Shown here: positions 27,685 to 36,484 of the stretch, one piece after another
Numbering within the stretch: the stretch's first letter is position 1
Layout: every line of letters starts with the position of its first letter
NCBI RefSeq assembly: GCF_026652115.1
Contig: NZ_JAPPSQ010000001.1
Span: forward strand, 310,001 to 374,000
Direction of reading: 5' to 3'
DNA: 64,000 nucleotides
Source of the DNA: Algoriphagus sp. PAP.12
GTDB taxonomy: Bacteria; Bacteroidota; Bacteroidia; Cytophagales; Cyclobacteriaceae
The notes under the pieces: generated by a model
Databases searched by the model: none
The model's input: the letters and a program-made list of their open reading frames with translations, nothing else
What the model was told of the DNA's origin: nothing
Program-made: the position numbers and the translations under genes

Positions 27685-28760
27685 AAATCGTAGCTTTCTT
27701 TCTTCTTTCACTTTTATGCATTTCAGCAATAGCTCAAGAGGGAGAAAAGAAAGCCTCACTGGAAGTTTCTGGTTTTTTAGACCTCTATTATGGTTCCGAC
27801 TTCAAGGATGAGGCAGGGAGCCCAAAGCGATTGCCTTTCCTTTACAACCATGCCAGAGCCAATCGTTTTGCAGTCAACCTTGCCTTGATCACATTCAATG
27901 TAGAAGCGGATCGAATGAGAGCAAACTTAGGTTTGCACCAGGGAACCTATGCCCAAGATAATTATTCAGCTGAACCTAAAGCCCTTCGTTGGATCAATCA
28001 GGCAAATGTAGGCTATGCATTGAACACCGAAAAAACCATCTGGATAGATGCAGGTGTATTGCCTTCTCATATTGGGTTTGAAAGTGCAGTTTCTACGGAT
28101 AATTTGACACTTTCAAGGTCCATTATTGCCGAAAACAGCCCCTATTTCGAAACAGGCGGACAATTGAGCTGGCAAAAAAGCGAAGATTGGTACTTTGCAT
28201 TTTTGGTATTGAATGGCTGGCAGAGAGTTCAATTTATCCAAGGAAGAAACAAGCCTTCTTTTGGGACACAAGCTAAATTTACTCCTTCGGAAAAAACCAC
28301 TTTCAATTGGTCTACTTTCTTGGGAACCGATCAGAGTAATGAAGCTGGAACCATGCTTTATTTCAGTAATCTATATGGAGAATTTGATTTGGGAGAAAAA
28401 TGGAAGGTAAAAGCTGCTTTGGATGCTGGAAAAAGGACAATTCCTGATGGATTCAATCCTAATTGGTGGGGATTTGCATTAATCACCCACTATCAATTTA
28501 CTGAGAATTTTGCCACGGCTTTCCGTGTAGAGCATTACGATGATGAATTTCAAGCTATCGCCACTAGCTATTCGAATTTGGGAATAAAAACTAGTGGATT
28601 ATCTCTAAATGTGGATTACATTTTTGAAAATTTCGCGACCCTGAGAATAGAAGGAAGATATCTGGACGCCCCGGGAAGAGCTTACTTGGGATTTCAGGAT
28701 GATATAGCCAATTCAAATATGTTTTTTGTGTTGACTTCCTTGGCTTTCAACTTTGATTAA
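27681..28760 (+). CDS. Outer-membrane beta-barrel porin-like protein (BBP2/OmpL-like)
   Basis: 359 aa with a cleavable signal (ISAIAQ). The mature part begins LEVSGFLDLYYGSDF, the first strand of the putative beta-barrel porin-2 group, and ends in a strand closing with Phe (LTSLAFNFD). Alternating aromatic strands run throughout. Probably a channel for small solutes. Translation is coupled to mscS. Its stop codon overlaps the stop of the convergent photolyase gene by 4 bp. Confidence 0.85.
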   Translation: MKIVAFFLLSLLCISAIAQEGEKKASLEVSGFLDLYYGSDFKDEAGSPKRLPFLYNHARANRFAVNLALITFNVEADRMRANLGLHQGTYAQDNYSAEPKALRWINQANVGYALNTEKTIWIDAGVLPSHIGFESAVSTDNLTLSRSIIAENSPYFETGGQLSWQKSEDWYFAFLVLNGWQRVQFIQGRNKPSFGTQAKFTPSEKTTFNWSTFLGTDQSNEAGTMLYFSNLYGEFDLGEKWKVKAALDAGKRTIPDGFNPNWWGFALITHYQFTENFATAFRVEHYDDEFQAIATSYSNLGIKTSGLSLNVDYIFENFATLRIEGRYLDAPGRAYLGFQDDIANSNMFFVLTSLAFNFD

Positions 28761-30286
28761 AGCTCCTCGATCCGTCCTAAATATTCATCTGCCTGTTTCA
28801 GAATCTGGGCTTTATTTTTCATTCGATCTAGAGTTTTATATGCCATTCCAATTCGTGGATTTTTCTCCAAAAGCTCTCGATTTCTATCATAGAAATGCCA
28901 ATACAAACTATTGAAAGGGCATGCCTTATCTCCAGTTTTTTGATTGGGGCTATAGGCACAATGAGAACAATAATTACCTTGCTTTTTGATGTAATTGGCT
29001 GAAGAAACATAGGGTTTGGTCCCCACAATTCCTCCATCTGCAAACTGGCTCATCCCCCGTGTATTGGTGATTTCCACCCAATCAATTGCATCGATATAAA
29101 TCCCCAAATACCAAGTATCCACCTCGTCAGGATCAATTCCCGCCAATAAAGCAAAGTTTCCTATTACCATCAGCCTTTGAATATGGTGAGCATAAGCCAA
29201 ATCCAAACTTTGATTGATGGACATTGAAAGGCATTTCATTTTGGTCTTCCCTGTCCAAAACCAGGAAGGCAAACTCCTCTCATGTCCAAAGAAATTCATT
29301 TTGGAGAATTCTGGCATTTTTGCCCAATAAATTCCCCTCATATATTCCCTCCAGCCAATAATCTGCCTGATAAATCCTTCTACTTGAGAAATGGAAATTT
29401 CATCCCTTTTCCTATGCCAGTGAGACTCCACTTTCTGTACAACTTCAAGTGGAGAAATCATTTTTGTATTGAGAGCAAAACTCAACCTTGAATGGAATAA
29501 ATAAGGATCCCAGGTAGTCAATGCATCCTGATAGTCGCCAAAGTGAACCAATAATTTTTCACAAAAATGATCCAACATGTCAAAGGATTCGGCTCTGGAG
29601 ATGGGCCATTGAAAATCTTCTGGATTTACATTACCAAAGGTTTTGATATTCTGATCCTGAATCATTTGAAAGATCCCACTCAAATCATGCTTGAATTCAA
29701 GATTCTTTCGGAGCAATCTCTTATCTATCAAAGCAGATCGATTATCGTGATCATAGTTCCATTTTCCACCCTCAGGCTTTTTTCCATCCATTAGGATTTC
29801 AAATTTCTTCCTGATTTCACGATAGAAAGACTCCATCAGGAAAGTCTTTTTTCCTTCAAAAAATTGAGCTAAAAAGGAGCGTTCAGTAAGGAAATGCTCT
29901 GTGTCAAAAGGCTCACTATCTATGGAAATCGACTTACAAATATCTTTAAGTTGCTGATCGAGCCTATATTCATCAGGAAGCTGGTATTCAAACTTTTCAA
30001 TAGCTTCCTTTTGGATGAGTTGGTCAATGATTTTATCCAGTTTCTGAGGATTTTCTGGGTCATCCAATTTGTAGTATCTGACTTGCTTACCCTCATTTTT
30101 TAGTTGATCTGCAAAGCATCTCATTGCCGCAAAAAAAGCCATCATCTTTTGAATATGATGCATTACATAATCAGTCTCTTGCCGCATTTCCGCCATCAGA
30201 TAAATGACATTTTCATCCGGAGACTCAAACCAAGAGTGAGTTGAATTCAGCTGATCTCCTAATATTAATCTGAGCGTTTTGGACAT
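28757..30286 (-). CDS. Iron-sulfur bacterial cryptochrome/(6-4) photolyase (FeS-BCP)
   Basis: 509 aa, FAD-dependent, resembling PhrB/CryB. The N-terminal antenna domain starts RLILGDQLN. The four predicted [4Fe-4S] ligands are Cys352, Cys440, Cys443 and Cys456; the spacing equals that recalled for Agrobacterium PhrB (350, 438, 441, 454), shifted by two. The FAD region has RQIIGWREYMRG and the C-terminal ACPFNSLYWHFYDR is intact. Likely repairs UV (6-4) photoproducts. It is convergent with the porin gene and sits upstream of a terminator for the PorP operon. Confidence 0.92.
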   Translation of the reverse strand: MSKTLRLILGDQLNSTHSWFESPDENVIYLMAEMRQETDYVMHHIQKMMAFFAAMRCFADQLKNEGKQVRYYKLDDPENPQKLDKIIDQLIQKEAIEKFEYQLPDEYRLDQQLKDICKSISIDSEPFDTEHFLTERSFLAQFFEGKKTFLMESFYREIRKKFEILMDGKKPEGGKWNYDHDNRSALIDKRLLRKNLEFKHDLSGIFQMIQDQNIKTFGNVNPEDFQWPISRAESFDMLDHFCEKLLVHFGDYQDALTTWDPYLFHSRLSFALNTKMISPLEVVQKVESHWHRKRDEISISQVEGFIRQIIGWREYMRGIYWAKMPEFSKMNFFGHERSLPSWFWTGKTKMKCLSMSINQSLDLAYAHHIQRLMVIGNFALLAGIDPDEVDTWYLGIYIDAIDWVEITNTRGMSQFADGGIVGTKPYVSSANYIKKQGNYCSHCAYSPNQKTGDKACPFNSLYWHFYDRNRELLEKNPRIGMAYKTLDRMKNKAQILKQADEYLGRIEEL

Positions 30287-30288
30287 AA

Positions 30289-30316
30289 AAAAAGGCTTTC
30301 ATTAGTAAGCCTTTTT
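30289..30316 (-). terminator. Terminator after the adhesin-PorP operon
   Basis: AAAAAGGCTT, 8-nt loop, AAGCCTTTTT; T-rich on both strands. Placed 19 bp past the PorP stop on the minus strand, just before the photolyase start. Confidence 0.8.
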
Positions 30317-30334
30317 ATTGGTTGATTGTTTTAA

Positions 30335-31360
30335 TTAATATTTAAAACAAGGCATGGAGGATTTTCTCCCTCTTCCTTTTGCAGAACCTGCCAGGAAGCT
30401 ATAGCGCAATGAAATCTCATGTGCGCCTCCTGTATTCGCATTGCCGAGGGAGGAAAGTGTGAAATCATGGCTATAGCCTACATCTAATCCTCCACCCAAT
30501 GAAATTCCTACTAGGGCTATGACTGACTCATGATTAGGTTGCGAGTTGTCTGAAACGGGAATTCCACGATACCAAACTCCCAAAACAAGGGGTTGAATAT
30601 TAACTTGAGTCCCTAAATCCAATTGAGAAAAAGGGCCTTGATTTTTATAATTGAATGCAAAAGTTAGTTCTTTGGTACCGGTTCTATGAGTAAAGTATTC
30701 CTGAGAAGTCCCTCCGGATAGATCCAACTTCACACCACCATGAGCAGACATTTTTAAGGGAAGTTCGCTGATTTGATCATCTAAGAAAGAGATATTGGGC
30801 TGAGTTACGTGATGAGCAGAAACACCCAACCAGAAATTATCATTGTGAAATAAGGCACCGAAACTATAATCAACAAATTGGTGTCGGCTATCGGCTCCTA
30901 AATTTTCTCCTGAATAATCTCCAATGGAACCAGTCTGATCATCTATTTGACTTCCAAAGACCAAATCTCCGAAATAGGCATCTCTATCCATATAAGAAAC
31001 TTGTCCACCAATTCTCAGGAAAGAACGGAAACCCAATCGAGCACGGTAAGAATAATTAGCACCAATTTCAGATACCTGAAGATTAGCCATGCTTTGTTCT
31101 GACTGATTGAATATCAAACCTACTCCACTATTCGCGCTGAATATATAATGATCTATATATGCTGAATAAGAAGTAAAAGACTGATCCAATCCTGGCCACT
31201 GATTTCTGTAGCTTACACCAATTCTTGTCATTTCCGAAGCTCCAGCCATTGCTGGATTTAGGTAAAGGGGATTGGCATAGAATTGAGAATATTGCACATC
31301 CTGAGCCTTCAGGCTCAGGCTGGCAATACTGAGGATGATAAACATGTAGATTTTTCTCAT
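30335..31360 (-). CDS. PorP/SprF family type IX secretion membrane protein
   Basis: 341 aa. Signal peptide (LSLKAQ), then the family start DVQYSQFYANPLYLNPAMAGA and NYRNQWPG. It is an outer-membrane barrel of the kind that, in Flavobacterium, is needed to export and anchor adhesins carrying the SprB-type C-terminal domain. It begins 3 bp after the adhesin stop, so it is its presumed dedicated partner. A close paralogue lies upstream of the adhesin. The last residues (PCFKY) match the paralogue (PCFRY). Confidence 0.93.
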   Translation of the reverse strand: MRKIYMFIILSIASLSLKAQDVQYSQFYANPLYLNPAMAGASEMTRIGVSYRNQWPGLDQSFTSYSAYIDHYIFSANSGVGLIFNQSEQSMANLQVSEIGANYSYRARLGFRSFLRIGGQVSYMDRDAYFGDLVFGSQIDDQTGSIGDYSGENLGADSRHQFVDYSFGALFHNDNFWLGVSAHHVTQPNISFLDDQISELPLKMSAHGGVKLDLSGGTSQEYFTHRTGTKELTFAFNYKNQGPFSQLDLGTQVNIQPLVLGVWYRGIPVSDNSQPNHESVIALVGISLGGGLDVGYSHDFTLSSLGNANTGGAHEISLRYSFLAGSAKGRGRKSSMPCFKY

Positions 31361-31363
31361 TAT

Positions 31364-33451
31364 CTATCTGATTAGGGTGATACCGCCGGTTCGGACTGTT
31401 TGGGTTCCTTCCCGGTCGGTATAGGTGATTTTGTACAGATAGTTTCCAGCAGGAAGGGATTGTGCCTTGTAGGTACCGTCCCAGCCTTTGGATTCTAGCC
31501 CTGTTGTTGTGTATAATTTTTCTCCCCAAGTGTTGAAGACATCCATGGAGAATGAATTGATGCCTTTCATTTTTGGGATAAATGTGTCATTCAAACCATC
31601 TCCATTGGGCGTGAAAGCATTTGGAATGACCACTTGTGGGGTAATCGAGGTTACTTCAATTGCATTGGTCTCAAAAGAAGAACAACCATATATATCGAAA
31701 CCTGTAAGTTTTACCTCGTAGGTTCCAGGGGATTCAAATACGTGAATGGGATCTTTGTCATTAGAAGTATTTCCATCTCCAAATTCCCATTGCCAAGCGA
31801 TGAACTCTGGATCGATAACACTTTCAAATAGAATTTCTTCATCTGTCAATACTTCAGGTTCTGAGTTGATCTCTAGCTTTCTATAATTGAATTGCAATCT
31901 TCCATTTTGGGAAACTGCATTGGAAGGGAAGTCGACTTTAGCTTCTGCTTGAACCTTACAACCCAGAGCATCTTCTATTGTTACTATTAATGTGCTCGTT
32001 TTATTAAAGGTGATTTCACGCTTGTTTTCTTCACCTGTGCTCCAAGTGATTTGATAAGGTTCAATTCCTCCTTGAATAGATACCCAAGCATTTCCCATCA
32101 CCGATCCTACTTCACAATTGACATCTAGCACACTTTCTATTCTAGCTTGAATTGCAGCGCTTTGTGTTAATTGAATAACTTGAGAAACAGTACAACCACT
32201 AGCATCTGAAACTTGTACTTCAAATTCTCCAGCGGCTAAGCCTTGGCGATGAGTTTCTCCCTCAACCCCATCGGACCAAAGAATTTTGGCATCACCTTTT
32301 GCCCCACTGATTGCTATCTCGATTTCTCCATCATTTTCTCCCGAGCAGCTGATTCCTTTGGATTGAACTAACTCCAGTTCTAATGGAGCGTCTGCTTGAA
32401 TCGAGAATGTTTTTTGGAAGCTGCAGCCAGAGGCGTCAGAAATTGAAACTGAATATGTTCCAGCACCTAAATTTTCAATGGATTTTGTGTTTGCACCATT
32501 GCTCCATGTATATGAATAAGGCGCGGTGCCTCCACTTACCTGAAGGTCGATTTTACCATTCTCAGAACCTTCACAAGTTGGATTTGAAATTGCTTCCTGA
32601 ATTTCGATTTCTTCCGGTTGATTTATTCTATAGGATCCTTGGAAGGAACAACCCTTACTATCCAAGATCAAAACATCATAGATTCCTGGCTTTACATTTA
32701 ACAGGTCTTTTACAGTCGAACCGTTGCTCCAAGAATAACTATAAGGAGCAACTCCTCCAGAAACAGCAAGGGAAATATTCCCATCGGAATTTCCCCCACA
32801 TGAAGCATCAGAAATACTTTCGTCGACTGAAATACCTTCTGCTGCAGCTTTAATCTCAAAACTTACTGTGATATCACAGTTATATTTATCAGCAACCCGA
32901 ACTGTATAGGTACCAGGTTTTAGATTATCAGCTTCCCAGACATTCTCAAGACCATTGCTCCAATAAATTTTATATGGAACATTATCATCCTCGTATTCAT
33001 TCCGGCCGAGTTTCACGGCGATTTTAGCATAGCCATCATTACCTGTTCCGCAGGTAGCATCTTTCAATTCGATATCTTCTAAGATGAGTGGAAAAGGAGG
33101 TTGAACTACAATACGCTCTACATATTTCAAGCCTTTAGAATCAGTAATTTCAACTGTATAAGTTCCCGCGAAAAGATTGGTCCTATTTTGGGTCGTCTCG
33201 TTTGTATTCCATAAGAAAGTGTAAGGGGCAGTGCCTCCTTTTACATCCAAAATAATATGGCCTCTCTCCTGATGAGAACAAAGGGCCAGCTTTCCAGATA
33301 CCTCAACTTGAATACCATCATAGGAAAGAATTCTATCATTGGTCTCATTTGGGATTTCAAAAGAAAATTGGGCAAAGGCAGGAATCATCAATCCAATACT
33401 CAATATGAGCACGATTGCAATTTTCCTATATGTTTGAAGCCTTTTTTCCAT
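31364..33451 (-). CDS. SprB-repeat adhesin with PKD and gliding-motility C-terminal domain
   Basis: 695 aa, secreted by type IX secretion. After a signal peptide (to about residue 28) come six SprB-like repeats of 65-80 aa (hallmark GGTAPYSYTWSNG...GTYSVSISDASGCS), the second and fifth diverged. A PKD domain follows (WQWEFGDGNTSNDKDPIHVFESPGTY-type, about 540-600), then the CHU_C type-B sorting domain (IPNAFTPNGDGLNDTF; WDGTYKAQSLPAGNYLYKI). It is probably exposed on the cell surface for attachment or gliding. Small compared with SprB of Flavobacterium, which is many thousand residues. Confidence 0.93.
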   Translation of the reverse strand: MEKRLQTYRKIAIVLILSIGLMIPAFAQFSFEIPNETNDRILSYDGIQVEVSGKLALCSHQERGHIILDVKGGTAPYTFLWNTNETTQNRTNLFAGTYTVEITDSKGLKYVERIVVQPPFPLILEDIELKDATCGTGNDGYAKIAVKLGRNEYEDDNVPYKIYWSNGLENVWEADNLKPGTYTVRVADKYNCDITVSFEIKAAAEGISVDESISDASCGGNSDGNISLAVSGGVAPYSYSWSNGSTVKDLLNVKPGIYDVLILDSKGCSFQGSYRINQPEEIEIQEAISNPTCEGSENGKIDLQVSGGTAPYSYTWSNGANTKSIENLGAGTYSVSISDASGCSFQKTFSIQADAPLELELVQSKGISCSGENDGEIEIAISGAKGDAKILWSDGVEGETHRQGLAAGEFEVQVSDASGCTVSQVIQLTQSAAIQARIESVLDVNCEVGSVMGNAWVSIQGGIEPYQITWSTGEENKREITFNKTSTLIVTIEDALGCKVQAEAKVDFPSNAVSQNGRLQFNYRKLEINSEPEVLTDEEILFESVIDPEFIAWQWEFGDGNTSNDKDPIHVFESPGTYEVKLTGFDIYGCSSFETNAIEVTSITPQVVIPNAFTPNGDGLNDTFIPKMKGINSFSMDVFNTWGEKLYTTTGLESKGWDGTYKAQSLPAGNYLYKITYTDREGTQTVRTGGITLIR

Positions 33452-33814
33452 TTGAATCTCTGAGAGACGATTTTATCCGGTAAAATTTGCCTTATAAATC
33501 TTATTTTGTGTATTTCATATTTTAGAATATTATTTTTTGTAAATCAAATACAACAAAATGATATTCTATTTTTTTGAATATTTCATGAAATAAGAATATA
33601 ATAATTCGTTTATGCAAACGTTTCGTATGAAGTGCTAAAAATGAAATGTAGCTTTAAAAAGTATTATTTTTCTTCAAATTCTACCATTTTCAAAAAAGAC
33701 AGGAAATGAAGCTTTTTTTAGGATATGAAATGAAAAAAGGCCTGAAGATCAGGCCTTAAAAATTTTTTGAATTTTTTTTAAATTTTTCCCCGGATCAAAT
33801 AGAATTGCTGAAAA
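33452..33814. other. 363-bp AT-rich intergenic region
   Basis: Lies between the upstream PorP-like gene and the adhesin. It holds the terminator at 33733-33757 and presumably the adhesin promoter. Very AT-rich with repeated AATATT/ATATTC tracts. No TAnnTTTG match and no credible small ORF were seen. Confidence 0.6.
33733..33757 (-). terminator. Terminator after the upstream PorP/SprF gene
   Basis: AAGGCCTGA, loop AGA, TCAGGCCTT, flanked by A-run and T-run. It separates the PorP gene from the adhesin operon. Confidence 0.88.
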
Positions 33815-34849
33815 TCAGTATCTAAAGCATGGAATTGTCCTTGCTCTTTGATTTCTACTTTTGGGATCTCCCCACAAAAATCGATAGGTTATGGAGATTT
33901 CATGGGCTCCTCCTGAGTTTTTCAAACCCAGTTTGGAAACCGTCACATCATAAGAATATCCTATGTCCAAACCACTTGGCAAGGATACGCCTACTAAGCC
34001 AATTACCGCTTCGTTGTTAGGAAGTGAGTTTTTGGTAGGAAGCCCTCTATACCATAATCCCAATACCAAAGGGTCCAAATACAGTTGTGTTCCAATATCT
34101 AACTGATTGAAGGGATCCTGTTGTTTGTAATTAAAGGCAAACGAAATTGCTCTCTCTTGATAGGCATGTGTAAAATAATCCCTTCTTCCACCAGTAAGGT
34201 CAAATTTGATCCCACCTTGAGCGGAAATCTTCATGGGAAGTTTGGAGATATTGCCTTCAACAAAAGAAACATTAGGCTCGCTCAAATGATGGGCAGATGC
34301 TCCCAACCAAATATTATTAGTATAGAACATACCTCCGAAAGCAAAATCAAAAAAGTTGTATCTACTATCGATGGGGATTCCATCAAGTTCATCGGTAATT
34401 CCTCCAATTGATCCATTGATGATGTCTATTTGAGTTCCAAAGACCAAGTCCGAGAAGAACGCATCTCTCTGCATGTAACTAGCCTGACCACCTAATCTGA
34501 AATAGGTATCCTCTCCCAGTTGCAATTTGTAGGCATAAGAAAGACCAATTTCATTGGTAGCCAAATTGGCCATACTTTCTCGATTTCCATTAAATATAAG
34601 ACCAATACCGCTATTATAGTCAAAGATGTAATGATCGATGTAGAATGAATAAGAATTGAAATTTTGGTCTAGACCAGGCCATTGATTTCGGTAATTGACA
34701 CCAATTCTTGTCAATTCGGATGCTCCTGTTAAAGCTGGATTCAAATAAAGAGGGGCAGCATAAAATTGGGAATACTGTACATCCTGGGCTTTAGTAATCA
34801 AACTAAGCCCCATCAAAAAAAGCATCCCAATTAATATCCTTTTCTTCAT
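33815..34849 (-). CDS. PorP/SprF family type IX secretion membrane protein (second copy)
   Basis: 344 aa, clearly paralogous to the copy at 30335-31360 along its whole length (shared DVQYSQFYA.PLYLNPA, NYRNQWPGLDQ, FSDLVFGTQID, GGAHEIS). Signal peptide ends near ITKAQ. It has its own terminator, so it is transcribed separately from the adhesin. Either it serves an adhesin encoded elsewhere or it is a duplicate made with the adhesin locus. Confidence 0.92.
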   Translation of the reverse strand: MKKRILIGMLFLMGLSLITKAQDVQYSQFYAAPLYLNPALTGASELTRIGVNYRNQWPGLDQNFNSYSFYIDHYIFDYNSGIGLIFNGNRESMANLATNEIGLSYAYKLQLGEDTYFRLGGQASYMQRDAFFSDLVFGTQIDIINGSIGGITDELDGIPIDSRYNFFDFAFGGMFYTNNIWLGASAHHLSEPNVSFVEGNISKLPMKISAQGGIKFDLTGGRRDYFTHAYQERAISFAFNYKQQDPFNQLDIGTQLYLDPLVLGLWYRGLPTKNSLPNNEAVIGLVGVSLPSGLDIGYSYDVTVSKLGLKNSGGAHEISITYRFLWGDPKSRNQRARTIPCFRY

Positions 34850-35060
34850 ACCGATCCCCCAATTTCAAAAAAGGAAAGCTTCCTAACCTTCCCGTCGAAA
34901 TCTAGATTCATTTAGGTTGTGAAACTACTAGGGCTTACGATTGGGGCGATCAATCATATTGTTTCAGACCTTGATATAATTATTTGTAGAACCCTACAAA
35001 AACTCCATCTCTTTACTCAATAACTATACCAAAGCCCTTAAAAAAACAATGAATGATTTT

Positions 35061-36293
35061 CTATAAATTCAGAATCACTTGATTATGAGTTAAATCCTTA
35101 AAGGTTTCTCGCTTCCTAATCAATTGTGCTTTCCCTTCCCAAACCAAAACCTCAGCAGGCCTTAACCTTGAATTATAATTCGAAGCCATACTAAATCCGT
35201 AGGCTCCTGCATTTTTAATTACTAAAATATCTCCGGGCTTCACCTCTCCCATTTGCCTTTCGGCTGCAATAGTGTCTGTCTCACAGATATAACCTACCAC
35301 ATTATAGGTAGCCTCATCTCCTTCCGGATTATTCAGTGCATATACATCATGATACGCGTCGTACATCATGGGTCTGATCAAGTGATTTAGACCTGAATCA
35401 ACCCCAACGAATGTGATTGAAGGAGTTTCTTTGACTACATTGGCCTTAACCAAGAAATAGCCACTCTCACTTACCAAAAACTTCCCTGGCTCTAGCCAAA
35501 GCTCCAGCTCTTTCCCGTATCTATCGCAGAAATCTCTGAAAGCCTTACTTACTTTTTCTCCAACCTCTTCAATATCTGTGAACGGATCTCCCGCTTTATA
35601 TGCTACTTTGAACCCTCCGCCACAATCAATAAATCTTAAATCAGGGAACTGTTTGGCAGCATCAAAAAGGACATTTGCACCTTTCAAGAAAATCTCGGCG
35701 TCCAAAATATCTGAGCCAGTATGAATATGAAGTCCAACAATTTTCAATTGCTGCTCATTCACAACATCCAAAATCTCGGGAAGCATATCTACTGATATCC
35801 CAAATTTGCTGGCTTTATGTCCTGTTGAAATTTTCAAATTGCCTCCCGCCATGATGTGCGGATTAATTCGAATACATGCAGGAACAGTCGAGCCATACTT
35901 TTCTCCGAATTGTCGCATCAATGGAATACTATCCAAATTGATCATTACTCCCAAAGCAACGGCTTCCTCAATCTCCTCAAACCCAACACCACTAGGTGTA
36001 TACATGATTTCTTCGGCATTGAAACCCGCCAACATACCCAAGCGGACCTCTTCTACAGAAACGGCATCAATTCCAGCACCAGCTTTTTTAATCAATTTTA
36101 AGATATTGATATTGGAAAGTGCTTTGGTAGCATATTTGATTTTGAGAGGAATAGAAGAAAAAGCATTTTGTATTGCTTTGACTTGACTAGTGATCTTCTC
36201 TCCATCGTAAACATATACTGGAGTACCAAACTCCTCCGCTATGGAAGCAAAAGGAATACCTTGAATCTGAGTAGGTTTTTGAACGCTTGACAT
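35061..36293 (-). CDS. lysA: Diaminopimelate decarboxylase
   Basis: 410 aa from the ATG at 36293; the longer frame has no family similarity. PLP-dependent alanine-racemase-fold enzyme making L-lysine from meso-DAP. PLP lysine Lys57 (KYATKALSN), phosphate-binding DCGGGF, and the second-subunit motifs (ICETDT, GAYGFSM) are present. The start is supported by a TAnnTTTG element 18 bp upstream. It is not clustered with other lysine genes; aspartate kinase is about 8 kb away. No lysine riboswitch is visible upstream. Confidence 0.95.
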   Translation of the reverse strand: MSSVQKPTQIQGIPFASIAEEFGTPVYVYDGEKITSQVKAIQNAFSSIPLKIKYATKALSNINILKLIKKAGAGIDAVSVEEVRLGMLAGFNAEEIMYTPSGVGFEEIEEAVALGVMINLDSIPLMRQFGEKYGSTVPACIRINPHIMAGGNLKISTGHKASKFGISVDMLPEILDVVNEQQLKIVGLHIHTGSDILDAEIFLKGANVLFDAAKQFPDLRFIDCGGGFKVAYKAGDPFTDIEEVGEKVSKAFRDFCDRYGKELELWLEPGKFLVSESGYFLVKANVVKETPSITFVGVDSGLNHLIRPMMYDAYHDVYALNNPEGDEATYNVVGYICETDTIAAERQMGEVKPGDILVIKNAGAYGFSMASNYNSRLRPAEVLVWEGKAQLIRKRETFKDLTHNQVILNL

Positions 36294-36310
36294 GGTTTGA
36301 AATTTGCGTT

Positions 36311-36318
36311 CAAAGATA
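36311..36318 (-). promoter_or_regulatory. -7 promoter element of lysA (TATCTTTG)
   Basis: Exact TAnnTTTG on the minus strand, 17 bp before the lysA ATG. No matching -33 element was found. Confidence 0.5.
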
Positions 36319-36472
36319 GAAAAATAGGCCCGGAATGAAGAAGAATAATGGATCTTTTCCAGCACTAAATATGTTGACAAATACACTATTTATGAGGCGA
36401 AAAGAACAGAAAGCACCTTTAGCTCAGCCCGTTAAATATTGTTAACCCTAATATATGGCCTCACAAAGCCTT

Positions 36473-36480
36473 TAAATTTG
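36473..36480 (+). promoter_or_regulatory. -7 promoter element (TAAATTTG) abutting the kinase ATG
   Basis: Exact TAnnTTTG ending 4 bp before the ATG at 36485. If used, transcription would begin at or next to the start codon, giving a leaderless mRNA. Confidence 0.5.
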
Positions 36481-36484
36481 TAGC

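Noticed and set aside
31364-33451. DNA-level tandem repeat or CRISPR-like array in the adhesin
   Set aside because: The repeats are protein domains of 65-80 aa with diverged DNA; there are no short direct repeats with unique spacers.
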